A stretch of 64,000 nt of DNA, from positions 124,001 through 188,000 of the forward strand of contig JAHRFE010000015.1 of assembly GCA_019084245.1 (NCBI GenBank), given 5' to 3'. Source of the stretch: Hoeflea sp. (GTDB lineage Bacteria; Pseudomonadota; Alphaproteobacteria; Rhizobiales; Rhizobiaceae). Shown one piece after another: positions 44,039-53,377 of this stretch. The notes beneath the pieces were generated by a model. The model was not told where the DNA came from and ran no database searches. It saw only the letters and a program-made list of their open reading frames with translations. Made by a program: the position numbers and the translations under genes. Numbering within the stretch: position 1 is the first letter of the stretch; every line of letters starts with the position of its first letter.

Positions 44039-45190
44039 CTACAGTTCCACCGCATCGACGCGCTTGCCGGTAAACCGCAGCGCCAGTTCGCCGCGGATCA
44101 GCTTGAGCGCCCGGTCGCCGAACAGTTCCCTGCGCCAGCCCTTGAGCGCTGGCACGTCCGCGGCCTCGCCATCGATGGCGATGGCTTCGAGATCATCGGA
44201 AGTGGCGATGATCTTCGCCGCGACATTTTCCTTTTCCACCGTCAGCTTGAGCAGCACCCGCAGCAGTTCGATCGCGGCCTGGGCCCCTTCGGGCGCCTGT
44301 CTGTGGCGCGGCAGGCGCGGCATGTCGTCCTTGGGGGTTTCAACCGCCTTATTGACGATCTCGATGAGTTTGGCGCCCTGGGCCGAGCGTTCCCAGCCGC
44401 GCGGAATGGTTCTCAGCCGCGACATCGCCTCGGCATCCACGGGCTGTTGCTGGGCGATCTCGTAGATGGCGTCGTCCTTGATCACCCGGCCGCGCGGCAC
44501 GTTGCGGGTCCGCGCCTCGCGTTCCCGCCAGGCCGCCACCTGCTGGAGCACGCACAGCTCGACCGGCTTTTTCACCCGCATCTTGAGCCGTTTCCAGGCA
44601 TCCTCGGGGTCCATCTCATAGGTGGCGCGCGATTCGAGCACCGCCATTTCATCGGCCACCCAATGACCGCGGCCTTCCGCTTCGAGCCGCGAGACGAGTT
44701 CGAGATAGACGTCGCGCAGGTGCGTCACGTCAGCCAGCGCATAATCAAGCTGCTTGTCGGAGAGCGGCCTGCGGCTCCAGTCGGTAAACCTTGAGGATTT
44801 GTCGATGGGCGCGCCGGTGATGCGGGAAACCAGCTGGTCATAGGAAATCGATTCGCCGAAGCCGCAGACCATGGCCGCAACTTGCGTGTCAAAGATCGGG
44901 TGCGGAACCAGATCGCCGCGATTGACGACGATTTCGATGTCCTGGCGGGCGGCATGAAACACCTTGATCACCGAGGTGTCCGCCATCAGCTCATAAAACG
45001 GTTTGAGATCAAGGCCTTCGGCGAGGGGATCGACAATGCCCTCATCCTCCGGACCTGCCATCTGGATCAGGCAGAGCTCGGGCCAGTAGGTCGTCTCGCG
45101 CAGGAACTCGGTGTCAACGGTGACATAGTCGTGGCTTGCAAGGCGGGTGCAGAAGGCGGCAAGCGCCTCGGTCGTTGTAATCATGTCCAT
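44039..45190 (-). CDS. rnd: Ribonuclease D
   Basis: 3'-5' exoribonuclease acting in tRNA 3' maturation. The 383 residues have the DEDD exonuclease core: VTVDTEFLRE (about 22-31), VFHAARQDIEIV (about 76-87), and YALADVTHLRDVY with Tyr and Asp (about 150-162). An HRDC domain follows (about 210-290) and a C-terminal helical extension ends the protein. This extension is common in alphaproteobacteria. The start is M1 or M3. It follows the MFS gene by nine bases and is probably co-transcribed with it. Confidence 0.95.
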   Translation of the reverse strand: MDMITTTEALAAFCTRLASHDYVTVDTEFLRETTYWPELCLIQMAGPEDEGIVDPLAEGLDLKPFYELMADTSVIKVFHAARQDIEIVVNRGDLVPHPIFDTQVAAMVCGFGESISYDQLVSRITGAPIDKSSRFTDWSRRPLSDKQLDYALADVTHLRDVYLELVSRLEAEGRGHWVADEMAVLESRATYEMDPEDAWKRLKMRVKKPVELCVLQQVAAWREREARTRNVPRGRVIKDDAIYEIAQQQPVDAEAMSRLRTIPRGWERSAQGAKLIEIVNKAVETPKDDMPRLPRHRQAPEGAQAAIELLRVLLKLTVEKENVAAKIIATSDDLEAIAIDGEAADVPALKGWRRELFGDRALKLIRGELALRFTGKRVDAVEL

Positions 45191-45199
45191 GTTTGGCCT

Positions 45200-46519
45200 T
45201 TACCCCGAATTTTCCGTTTTGTCTTGTCTCGACGACGGATCGTTTTCTTCTGCTTTCGGCTGGGCCTCATCGGCCTGATCGTCCGCACGCTTACCCGGGC
45301 GATCGACCGACTGCGCCGCCATGCGGGCAAAGATCGGCGAGGTGCGCAGCAATCCGGCAAACTGCCCCCGATCGGGGTCATCGGGTTCGCCGCGGATAAT
45401 GCGAACAATGGTGTAGACGACGAAAGCGCCATGCATGGCGCAGATGAAGGCGAAGAAGGCCGATGCGCCGAGCCAATCCACCAGCACGGCGGACAAAAGC
45501 GGACCGATCGACGCGCCGATCGCCCAGAAGAACATCAGCCCCGAGGCGATCTGTACATATTCTCCGGCTTCCGCCTTGTCATTGGCATGCGCCGCCGACA
45601 GCGAATAGAGCGGCAAGGTGAACGCGCCCCACAGGAAGATGCCGATCAGATTGAGCGCCACGCTTGAGCCCGCGAACCAGACCATGGCAAGGCCGGTCAG
45701 AGTCGATCCCGCCGTGGCCATCAACAGCACCGAGCGGCGGCTGATGATATCCGAGAGATAGCCAAGTGGATATTGCAGCACAATGCCGCCAATAATCCCT
45801 GCGCTCATGAACGAGGCGATGTCGGCCACACCAAGCCCCAGCCCCTCGGCATAAAGCGGGCCGACCGAACGGAACGAGGCTGTGGTCAGACCGACGGTGA
45901 CAACACCGGCGCAGGCCAGCGGCGAGACCATCCACAGCCGTTTGGGGTTGAACGAGAACGGCGCTGGCGGGGCAGGGTTCGAACGGTCGGCAAGCGACAC
46001 CGGCACGATCGAAAGGATGATCAGCATGGTCATCACCGCGAAGATCTCGAAGCCGCCGACGCCGAACACCGGCAGCAGATATTGCGACGCCGTGACGGCG
46101 GCCAGATCGACAAAGCGGTAGATTGCCAGCGTCCGCGCCCGCGTCGAATTGGTGACCTGCGCGTTGATCCAGCTTTCGACATTGGCAAACAGCGAGACAA
46201 AGCAGACGCCGGTCACGAGCCGCATCAGGAACCAGAAGAACGGATCGATGACCATCACCATGGCGAGCGAGGCGCAGGCCGCGATCGCCGTCATCGCAGC
46301 GAAGGCGCGGATGTGGCCCGATGTGCGCAGGAGCCAGGGCGTCATCCAGCAGCCGATGATGAAGCCCAGATAATAGCCCGCGCCGGCGAGGCCGATGACG
46401 GTGGCCGAAAACCCCTCCGCCGAGCCGCGCAAGGTAATCAGCGTACCCTGAAGCCCGTTGCCCGCAAGCAGCACGCCGGCGGTGGTCAGAAGCGGAAAAA
46501 GCGGGCGAAGCGAGGACAT
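45200..46519 (-). CDS. MFS transporter
   Basis: Major facilitator superfamily carrier with about 12 membrane helices in 439 residues. The start is SSLRPLFPLLTTAGVLLAGNGLQGTLITLRG; the loop between helices 2 and 3 and the RTRE-like charged segments are weakly conserved. The last 50 residues are polar (rich in Gln/Asp/Lys/Glu), a cytoplasmic tail. Rhizobial relatives are annotated only as MFS or UMF proteins without known substrate. ATG at 46519 is selected; the open frame upstream reaches aspS promoter space. Divergent from aspS. Confidence 0.88.
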   Translation of the reverse strand: MSSLRPLFPLLTTAGVLLAGNGLQGTLITLRGSAEGFSATVIGLAGAGYYLGFIIGCWMTPWLLRTSGHIRAFAAMTAIAACASLAMVMVIDPFFWFLMRLVTGVCFVSLFANVESWINAQVTNSTRARTLAIYRFVDLAAVTASQYLLPVFGVGGFEIFAVMTMLIILSIVPVSLADRSNPAPPAPFSFNPKRLWMVSPLACAGVVTVGLTTASFRSVGPLYAEGLGLGVADIASFMSAGIIGGIVLQYPLGYLSDIISRRSVLLMATAGSTLTGLAMVWFAGSSVALNLIGIFLWGAFTLPLYSLSAAHANDKAEAGEYVQIASGLMFFWAIGASIGPLLSAVLVDWLGASAFFAFICAMHGAFVVYTIVRIIRGEPDDPDRGQFAGLLRTSPIFARMAAQSVDRPGKRADDQADEAQPKAEENDPSSRQDKTENSG

Positions 46520-46749
46520 GGAGGGCCGGGGACTGAAAAACTGATCCGACCGTATATCTAAATTGCCGGGCCGTCGCGCCGAAATCCCGCCAATGCACAG
46601 TCCGATTGCGCCGTTGCGCCTTGACAAACCGGGTGGGTCATGCGCTTTTCCGCGCGATTTTTACCGTGCGCCGAAGCGGCGATGTGTGCCCCTTGCACCC
46701 CGCCAAACCGCCGATTTTGGCCGCAGGTTCCAGCCATCGAGGATATGCC

Positions 46750-48537
46750 ATGCATCGCTACCGTTCCCACACCTGCGCCGCGCTTCGCAAGGATGACGCC
46801 GGCGCCTCCGTCCGGATTTCGGGCTGGGTGCACCGCGTGCGTGACCATGGCGGCCTGCTGTTCATCGACCTGCGCGACCATTACGGCATCACGCAAGTTG
46901 TGGCCGATCCGGATTCGCCCGCCTTTGAGGCGGCAGAGACCGTGCGCGGCGAATGGGTGATCCGCGTCGATGGCGTCGTCAAGGAGCGCACGGCCGATAC
47001 CATCAACGCCAATCTCGGCACGGGCGAGATCGAGCTCTTCGCCCAGGAGATCGAAGTCCTGTCGGCGGCCAGGGAACTGCCGCTGCCGGTGTTCGGCGAG
47101 CCCGATTATCCCGAGGACGTGCGGCTCAAATACCGCTTCCTCGATCTGCGCCGCGAAACCCTGCACAGGAACATCGTCACCCGCACCAAGGTGATCGCCG
47201 ACATGCGCCGCCGCATGACCGAGATCGGCTTTGCCGAATACGCGACGCCGATCCTGACCGCGTCGTCACCCGAGGGCGCGCGCGACTTCCTGGTGCCCTC
47301 CCGCATCCACCCCGGCCAGTTCTATGCGCTGCCGCAGGCGCCGCAGCAGTACAAGCAATTGCTGATGGTGGCCGGTTTCGACCGCTATTTCCAGATCGCG
47401 CCGTGCTTCCGCGACGAGGACCCGCGCGCCGACCGCCTGCCGGGCGAATTCTACCAGCTCGACCTCGAAATGAGCTTCGTCACTCAGGAAGATGTCTGGG
47501 ACACGATGGAGCCGGTGATGCGCGGCGTGTTCGAGGAGTTTGCCGAGGGCAAGCCGGTGACGCAGAAGTTCCGCCGCATTCCCTATGACCAGGCGGTCCG
47601 CACCTATGGCTCCGACAAGCCGGATCTCAGGAACCCGATCGAGATGCAGGACGTCACCGAGCATTTCGCAGGCTCCGGCTTCAAGGTGTTTGCCGGCATG
47701 ATCGCGAGCAACCCCAAGGTCGAGGTCTGGGCGATTCCCGCCAAGACCGGCGGCTCCCGCGCCTTCTGCGACCGGATGAATTCCTGGGCGCAAGGCCAGG
47801 GGCAGCCGGGCCTGGGCTACATCTTCTGGCGCAAGGAAGGCGATACGCTGGAAGGCGCCGGTCCCATCGCCAAGAACATCGGACCCGAGCGCACCGAAGC
47901 CATCCGCATCCAGATGGGCCTCGACGATGGCGACGCCTGCTTCTTCGCTGCCGGCGATCCGGCCAAATTCGCCCGCTTTGCAGGCGATGCGCGCACCCGC
48001 GCGGGCGAGGAGTTGAACCTTGTCGACCGCGACCGGTTCGAACTCTGCTGGATCGTCGATTTCCCGTTCTACGAATGGGACGAGGACGCCAAGAAGGTGG
48101 AGTTTGCCCACAACCCCTTCTCCATGCCCCAGGGCGGGATGGAAGCGCTCGAGACCCAGGATCCGCTGACGCTCAAGGCCTACCAGTACGATCTCGTCTG
48201 CAACGGCTTCGAGATTGCCTCGGGCTCAATCCGGAACCAGTCGCCGGAGCTGATGGTCAAGGCCTTCGAGAAGGTGGGGCTGAGCCAGGCCGATGTCGAG
48301 GAGCGCTTCGGCGGCCTCTACCGCGCCTTCCAGTATGGCGCGCCGCCCCATGGCGGCATGGCGGCGGGCGTCGACCGCGTCATCATGCTGATCGTCGGGG
48401 CCAAGAACCTGCGCGAAGTGGCGCTGTTCCCGATGAACCAGCAGGCCCAGGATCTGCTGATGGGCGCCCCGAGCCCGGCGTCGCCGGCTCAGATGCGCGA
48501 GCTGTCGCTGCGCGCCATTCCCGCCAAGGCCGAGTAG
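46750..48537 (+). CDS. aspS: Aspartyl-tRNA synthetase
   Basis: Class II synthetase that charges tRNA-Asp. The 595 residues have the bacterial layout. The N-terminal OB anticodon-binding domain is at about 1-105. Motif 2 ([20 protein letters not shown]) follows, then the bacterial GAD insertion (about 290-420), and motif 3 ([18 protein letters not shown]) lies near the C-terminus. Whether it is discriminating or also charges tRNA-Asn depends on presence of gatCAB and asnS elsewhere. ATG at 46750 has GAGGA upstream. A terminator follows. Confidence 0.96.
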   Translation: MHRYRSHTCAALRKDDAGASVRISGWVHRVRDHGGLLFIDLRDHYGITQVVADPDSPAFEAAETVRGEWVIRVDGVVKERTADTINANLGTGEIELFAQEIEVLSAARELPLPVFGEPDYPEDVRLKYRFLDLRRETLHRNIVTRTKVIADMRRRMTEIGFAEYATPILTASSPEGARDFLVPSRIHPGQFYALPQAPQQYKQLLMVAGFDRYFQIAPCFRDEDPRADRLPGEFYQLDLEMSFVTQEDVWDTMEPVMRGVFEEFAEGKPVTQKFRRIPYDQAVRTYGSDKPDLRNPIEMQDVTEHFAGSGFKVFAGMIASNPKVEVWAIPAKTGGSRAFCDRMNSWAQGQGQPGLGYIFWRKEGDTLEGAGPIAKNIGPERTEAIRIQMGLDDGDACFFAAGDPAKFARFAGDARTRAGEELNLVDRDRFELCWIVDFPFYEWDEDAKKVEFAHNPFSMPQGGMEALETQDPLTLKAYQYDLVCNGFEIASGSIRNQSPELMVKAFEKVGLSQADVEERFGGLYRAFQYGAPPHGGMAAGVDRVIMLIVGAKNLREVALFPMNQQAQDLLMGAPSPASPAQMRELSLRAIPAKAE

Positions 48538-48569
48538 CGGCAAGCCCGGTCAACCGGACTCAGATCTTC

Positions 48570-48606
48570 AAAAAGCCCGGACAACCTGCTGGTTTCCGGG
48601 CTTTTT
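48570..48606. terminator. Intrinsic terminator downstream of aspS
   Basis: Perfect 11-bp stem AAAAAGCCCGG (48570-48580) / CCGGGCTTTTT (48596-48606) with T-rich 3' flank; usable in both directions. Confidence 0.85.
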
Positions 48607-48638
48607 CTTGTCTTTGGCGATCAGCAGGCGAACCTGTA

Positions 48639-48797
48639 TCAGTCCTTGTCGTCGGCATCATCCGGCGTGATATCCAGGAGGTCCTTCCGAGGCGCTTTCT
48701 CTTCCTTGGAAGCCTTGGCCTTGGCGGGGGACTTGGCTGGCTTGTCAGCCGGTTTGGCGGCCGGTTTTTCGTCCGGCATGGACTTGTAACGGATCAT
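48639..48797 (-). CDS. Small Lys/Pro/Ala/Asp-rich protein, 52 residues
   Basis: A short frame that starts MIRYKSMPDEKPAAKPADKP, continues with repeated Ala-Lys/Pro-Lys units and ends with an acidic tail (DITPDDADDKD). It would be a highly charged, unfolded protein, like small histone-like or disordered rhizobial proteins. Codon usage is consistent with a real coding sequence because third positions are strongly G/C. It lies between the aspS terminator and an uncharacterised leftward gene. Ribosome site is weak (GGA nine bases upstream), and I know of no characterised homologue. Confidence 0.55.
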   Translation of the reverse strand: MIRYKSMPDEKPAAKPADKPAKSPAKAKASKEEKAPRKDLLDITPDDADDKD

Positions 48798-48943
48798 GGA
48801 TGAATCCAGTGCTGGTGGGAGGGAAGGGATCTGCGCGATCGTTTGAGTGCGCGCAAATCACATGAGAATCCTGACATCACCCTGCGCCCGCAGGCCCGAA
48901 CAAGCAAGCGCGGCCGCCCTGTTAAGCACAGCCGCTTTCCTGA

Positions 48944-50164
48944 TTATTCGCAGCAGAGCAGGACCGGGTCGTTGGCGGTAACCTTCACATTGAGCAGATC
49001 CACGAGCGATTTGGGGTCGCCCATGCCGGCGCCCATGATCATGGGGACTCCAACCGGATTTGCGGGCTTGGCGGTGATGGTGAAGGTCTGGGGGTTGTCG
49101 AGGAAGGCGTTTGCCGCGGCGGTGATCTGCTGCTGCAGCGCTGGAATGCCCAGTTGCCCGAGCATCATCGGCACCATGAACTTCAAGGACTGACCCATCT
49201 GCTCGCCGGTCACACCCTGCTGCTTGCCTGCGTAGGCGAGCGCCTTGCCGGTCAGGGAATCGTCCTGGAACTGGATCGAGGCTGAATTGAAGCTCAGCTG
49301 TTGCAGCATGCCCATCATCGCAAACCCCATGGCCTGCTGGGCCGCCTTCGGGTCGGGGTTGATCTGGGCGGCTGTCTGCGCCTGCTGCAGGGCCTTGATG
49401 AATTCCAGCGTGTAGCCGGAAATTTCGAGCGACATCGCCAGGCGGCCCACGTCGTCGAGGCGGAGCGAATACTCGCGCATGTTGAAGATGCCGGGCTCCA
49501 CCTCCCATTTGCCGTCAATCTTGAAGTCGCCGGTCAGATTGGTGTAGCCGAGTTCGCTGAGCGCGGCCTTGGCTTTCGGATCGTCGATCTCGCTCAGATC
49601 AATGGCCATGTCGGATCCGTCCATCGTCAAGCTGACGCTGGAATCATCATCGGCGCGCTCGACTTCCTGCGTCATGCTGGCCATGGAGAAAGTCTCCTTG
49701 CCGTCTTTTTCGACCGCGATCCTGCCGGTCGAGAGCCCTTCGTAGAACACGATGTTGTCCATCGTGTCGTAACCCGGTCTTGCCGGAACAGTCAGGCCGT
49801 AGAGTTCGATGTCGGCGACCGTGAGCCTGATGCCTTCCTTCTCCATATTGATGTCGGCAAACGCCGTCTCGTCGACATAATAGCTGCCGTCATCGTCTTC
49901 CTCGACTCCAGTGAAGGTGATGTCGCCAAGTTCAAGCGCCGGATCGCCCGGGGCCTGCATCCGCACGGATTTCAACACGATGGTGTCGCCGTCCGGTTCG
50001 ACCGCTGAAAAACTCATTGCGACGCCGCCCTGGCCGGCCACCGACGCGACTTTCGTGGCGAAATCATCGGCGTCGAGCGCAAAAGCGGGCAATGCCAGGC
50101 CCGAAAGTGTTGCCAGCAACACGGAGGCGGAAAAAAGACGCTTTGGCGTGTATTGGATCGTCAT
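48944..50164 (-). CDS. Periplasmic protein of unknown function
   Basis: A 406-residue protein with a Sec signal peptide (residues about 1-29, ending ALPAFA-LD). The mature part is Asp/Glu-rich and beta-like: repeated hydrophobic strands separated by acidic turns (for example GDITFTGVEEDDDGSYYVDE), then a helical segment near residues 235-300 rich in Gln/Ala/Met. It ends LLCCE. I cannot assign a family, though proteins with this profile occur in rhizobia. AAGGA lies upstream of ATG 50164. It has no partner gene and is divergent from parC. Confidence 0.75.
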   Translation of the reverse strand: MTIQYTPKRLFSASVLLATLSGLALPAFALDADDFATKVASVAGQGGVAMSFSAVEPDGDTIVLKSVRMQAPGDPALELGDITFTGVEEDDDGSYYVDETAFADINMEKEGIRLTVADIELYGLTVPARPGYDTMDNIVFYEGLSTGRIAVEKDGKETFSMASMTQEVERADDDSSVSLTMDGSDMAIDLSEIDDPKAKAALSELGYTNLTGDFKIDGKWEVEPGIFNMREYSLRLDDVGRLAMSLEISGYTLEFIKALQQAQTAAQINPDPKAAQQAMGFAMMGMLQQLSFNSASIQFQDDSLTGKALAYAGKQQGVTGEQMGQSLKFMVPMMLGQLGIPALQQQITAAANAFLDNPQTFTITAKPANPVGVPMIMGAGMGDPKSLVDLLNVKVTANDPVLLCCE

Positions 50165-50564
50165 CGGGAAGTCCTTCTGCTGGCGATGCGGTCTCGACCT
50201 GCATCCTGATCTTGAAGCTGTCTCGCCCATATTACAGATCGAGACTGATCCTGTCATCGTCAACAGCTTTATGGTGCATGTGTGGCTGCTTCTGTTTTTG
50301 TGTTTGGTGAACAAGATGTGGCCTGGGGGAAAACCGATGGTTCAGCAGATCCCCGGCACCATGGCCGAGGAGGACGACGGCGGGATGTGGGCATGACGGT
50401 CGCACCACCGGATCAATGATTTGTGGGCTGACTTTTCGAAACATATGGGAACCATCTGTTTCAGTCAGACCACCAGGCGCGGGACATACAGCCCCCGCAG
50501 CGCCGGCTGTGGGCGGTTTGGCCAGCCCCTTGCCCCGAATCACCGGCTCCGGTAACCCCACGCC
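50165..50564. other. Divergent intergenic region before parC
   Basis: This 400-base gap carries the promoters of the leftward periplasmic protein gene and of parC. It contains the right-half copy of the dispersed palindromic element (50398-50476). A 41-codon open frame (50271-50396) with a hydrophobic start exists but lacks a ribosome site. Confidence 0.55.
50398..50476. repeat. Dispersed palindromic intergenic element, right half only (copy 3)
   Basis: These 79 bases match copy 1 positions 2131-2209 at 70 positions without gaps; the left hairpin and left terminal repeat are missing. The right terminus ACCACCAG (50469-50476) is intact. Hairpin 2 has accumulated mismatches (CATATGG against CCATCTG), so this copy looks decayed. 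Confidence 0.8.
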
Positions 50565-52811
50565 ATGGGAAAGAGCCTCATTCCGCCCGGTGGCGGCGAC
50601 CATATTCAAGCCGTTGACCTGAAGAAGGCGCTCGAGGAGCGCTATCTGGCCTATGCGCTGTCAACCATCATGCACCGCGCGCTGCCCGATGTGCGCGACG
50701 GCATGAAGCCGGTGCACCGCCGCATTGTCTACGCCATGAGCGAGATGGGGCTGAAGTCGGGCGGGTCGTTCAAGAAATGCGCCAAGATCGTCGGTGAGGT
50801 GATGGGTAACTTCCATCCCCATGGCGACCAGTCGATCTATGACGCGCTGGTGCGGCTGGCCCAGGATTTCGCCGTGCGCTATCCGCTCGCCAACGGCCAG
50901 GGTAATTTCGGCAATATCGATGGCGATAGCGCAGCTGCCATGCGCTACACCGAATCGAAGATGACCGCGGTCGCCGAGTTGCTGATCGAGGGCATCAACG
51001 AGGACGCGGTCGATTTCCGCACGACTTACGACGAGGAAAACAGCGAGCCGGTGGTGTTGCCGGGCGCGTTTCCGAACCTGCTCGCCAATGGCGCCACCGG
51101 CATCGCGGTCGGCATGGCGACCTCGATCCCACCGCACAACGCCGCCGAACTCTGCGATGCGGCGCTCATGCTGATCCGCAAGCCCGACGCGAGCGTCGAG
51201 GAGCTTCTGCAGCATGTCGAAGGGCCGGATTTCCCCACCGGCGGTGTCGTCATCGACAGCCGCGAGTCCATACTCGAAGCCTACAAGACCGGACGCGGCG
51301 GATTCCGCGTGCGCGCCAAGTGGGAGACCGAGGACACCGGCCGCGGTGGTTACCAGATCGTCATCACTGAAATGCCCTACCAGGTGCAGAAGTCGCGGCT
51401 GATCGAGAAGATTGCCGAACTGCTGATCGCCCGCAGGCTGCCGCTGCTTGAGGATGTGCGTGACGAGTCCGCCGAGGATGTCCGTCTGGTGTTGATCCCG
51501 AAGAGCCGCACGGTGGATCCGAACCTGTTGATGGAATCGCTGTTCCGGCTGTCCGAGCTCGAAAACCGCATCCCGCTCAACCTCAATGTGCTGTCGATGG
51601 GCAAGGTGCCCAAGGTGATGAATCTGGCCGAGGTGCTGAGCGAATGGCTGGCGCACCGCCGCGAGGTGCTGCAACGGCGCTCGCGCCACCGCTTGGCTGC
51701 GATCGACCGGCGGCTGGAGCTGTTGTCGGGGTTCCTGATCGCCTATCTCAACCTCGACGAGGTGATCCGCATCATCCGCGAGGAGGATGAGCCGAAGCTC
51801 GAGCTGATGAAGACCTTCGAGCTCACCGATGTTCAGGCCGAAGCCATCCTCAACATGCGGCTGAGGTCGTTGCGCAAGCTCGAGGAAATGGAGATCCGCA
51901 AGGAATTCGAGGGCCTGACCGGCGAGAAGGCGGAAATCGAGGCGCTTCTCGCCTCCGACGCCAAGCAGTGGCAGACGGTGGCCTGGGAAGTCGGCAATGT
52001 CCGCAAGATGTTCTCCAAGGAGACCGAGCTTGGCGCACGGCGGACAAAATTCGCCGAGGCGCCGGTCGCCGACCTCGCCGCCATCGAGCAGGCGATGATC
52101 GAGAAGGAGCCGATCACGGTTGTGATTTCGGACAAGGGCTGGATCCGCGGCATGAAGGGCCACATGGCGGAGTACGCCGCGCTGCAGTTCAAGGATGGCG
52201 ATGCGCTCAAGCTGGCCTTCCCGGCCTATACGACCGACAAGATCGTCATCGTCACAACCGGCGGCAAGGCCTATACGCTGGGCGCCGACAAGCTGCCCGG
52301 CGGGCGCGGCCATGGCGAACCCTTGCGGATCATCGTCGACATGGACAATGACCAGGCGGTGCTGACCGCCTTCGTCCACGACCCGGCGCGCAAGCTGCTG
52401 ATGGCGTCCACCGCCGGCAACGGTTTCATCGTCGCCGAAAGCGATCTGGTCGCCAACACCCGCAAGGGCAAGCAGATCATGAATGTGAGCCTGCCGGACG
52501 AGGCGCGGCTGTGCGTGCCCGTGACCGGCGACCATGTCGCCATCATCGGTGACAATCGCAAGATGCTGATCTTCCCGCTGGCGCAATTGCCGGAAATGAG
52601 CCGCGGCAAGGGCGTGCGGCTGCAGCGCTACAAGGATGGCGGCGTGGCCGACATCCGCTGCTTCGCCATGGAGGAGGGCCTGACCTGGGAAGACAGCGCC
52701 GGGCGCATGCACAACCGCAAGAAGGACGAACTGACCGAGTGGATCGCCGACCGCGCCCAGGCCGGCCGCCTGGTGCCCAAGGGCTTTCCCCGCTCGGGCA
52801 AGTTCAGCTGA
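50565..52811 (+). CDS. parC: DNA topoisomerase IV subunit A
   Basis: Catalytic subunit of topoisomerase IV, which decatenates replicated chromosomes. The 748 residues have the winged-helix/breakage-reunion domain with active-site Tyr in [15 protein letters not shown] (about 128), [18 protein letters not shown], and a C-terminal six-bladed beta-pinwheel with repeats such as [15 protein letters not shown]. At the E. coli ParC Ser80 position it has Gln ([12 protein letters not shown]), probably the normal residue in rhizobia. parE is not adjacent. A hairpin begins at the stop codon. Confidence 0.95.
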   Translation: MGKSLIPPGGGDHIQAVDLKKALEERYLAYALSTIMHRALPDVRDGMKPVHRRIVYAMSEMGLKSGGSFKKCAKIVGEVMGNFHPHGDQSIYDALVRLAQDFAVRYPLANGQGNFGNIDGDSAAAMRYTESKMTAVAELLIEGINEDAVDFRTTYDEENSEPVVLPGAFPNLLANGATGIAVGMATSIPPHNAAELCDAALMLIRKPDASVEELLQHVEGPDFPTGGVVIDSRESILEAYKTGRGGFRVRAKWETEDTGRGGYQIVITEMPYQVQKSRLIEKIAELLIARRLPLLEDVRDESAEDVRLVLIPKSRTVDPNLLMESLFRLSELENRIPLNLNVLSMGKVPKVMNLAEVLSEWLAHRREVLQRRSRHRLAAIDRRLELLSGFLIAYLNLDEVIRIIREEDEPKLELMKTFELTDVQAEAILNMRLRSLRKLEEMEIRKEFEGLTGEKAEIEALLASDAKQWQTVAWEVGNVRKMFSKETELGARRTKFAEAPVADLAAIEQAMIEKEPITVVISDKGWIRGMKGHMAEYAALQFKDGDALKLAFPAYTTDKIVIVTTGGKAYTLGADKLPGGRGHGEPLRIIVDMDNDQAVLTAFVHDPARKLLMASTAGNGFIVAESDLVANTRKGKQIMNVSLPDEARLCVPVTGDHVAIIGDNRKMLIFPLAQLPEMSRGKGVRLQRYKDGGVADIRCFAMEEGLTWEDSAGRMHNRKKDELTEWIADRAQAGRLVPKGFPRSGKFS

Positions 52812-52812
52812 T

Positions 52813-52831
52813 GGAGCCCTTTCCGGGCTCC
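52813..52831 (+). terminator. Hairpin at the parC stop
   Basis: Stem GGAGCCC (52813-52819) / GGGCTCC (52825-52831), loop five bases. No T-tract follows, so termination is uncertain. Confidence 0.4.
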
Positions 52832-52871
52832 TGCGTTCCACCTATCCCCAGTGCATTTGAGGGTTGCTCCG

Positions 52872-53366
52872 ATGATTGAGATCCGGCCTGCCAGACCCGA
52901 AGACCGCGAGGCGATCGTCGAGATCCTGCATCACGGCTGGCATGACGGCCACGCGCATCTGGTGAGCCCGGATGTGCTGCCGCTGCGCACGCTCGAATGC
53001 ATCGACGATATCTACGGCGCGTCCGATGACTCGTTCCATGTTGCCGCGGAAGGTGCCCGGATCCTGGGATTTGTCGCCATCAATGGCGACGAGCTGACCA
53101 AGCTGTTCATCGCCCGGGATGCGCGCGGAAGCGGCGTCGCCGAGCGGCTCATGGTCCATGGCGAGCGGATGATTGCCGAAAATGGCTTTTCGGTCGCGAA
53201 ATTGCTGTGCCAGGTGGGCAATGTGCCTGCCGAGAAATTCTACGCCCGGACCGGTTGGGTCGAGGACCACCGGGGCCAGTACGATCTGTGGATGCCGACC
53301 GGCGCCACCGGCCATTTCACCGCCGAAACCATGTGCCTGCTCAAGAAGGTCGGCCCGGCGCGCTAG
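52872..53366 (+). CDS. GNAT family N-acetyltransferase
   Basis: Acetyl-CoA-dependent transferase of 164 residues. Motif A (LFIARDARGSGVAERLMVHGER, with the acetyl-CoA pyrophosphate loop R-G-S-G) and the region NVPAEKFYARTGW are diagnostic for GNAT. It starts IEIRPARPEDREAIVEIL. The substrate is unknown; such proteins often acetylate amino acids, antibiotics or ribosomal proteins. ATG at 52872 has GAGGG upstream. Confidence 0.9.
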   Translation: MIEIRPARPEDREAIVEILHHGWHDGHAHLVSPDVLPLRTLECIDDIYGASDDSFHVAAEGARILGFVAINGDELTKLFIARDARGSGVAERLMVHGERMIAENGFSVAKLLCQVGNVPAEKFYARTGWVEDHRGQYDLWMPTGATGHFTAETMCLLKKVGPAR

Positions 53367-53377
53367 CTGCTCTGGCG

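Noticed and set aside
50271-50396. 41-codon frame with hydrophobic start (MVHVWLLLFLCLVN) before parC
   Set aside because: No ribosome-binding site, ends just before a decayed repeat, and third-position bias is weak. Kept only as a possibility.
50861-50900. Quinolone-resistance mutation in ParC
   Set aside because: Gln at the E. coli Ser80 position is probably the normal residue in rhizobia; nothing indicates selection.
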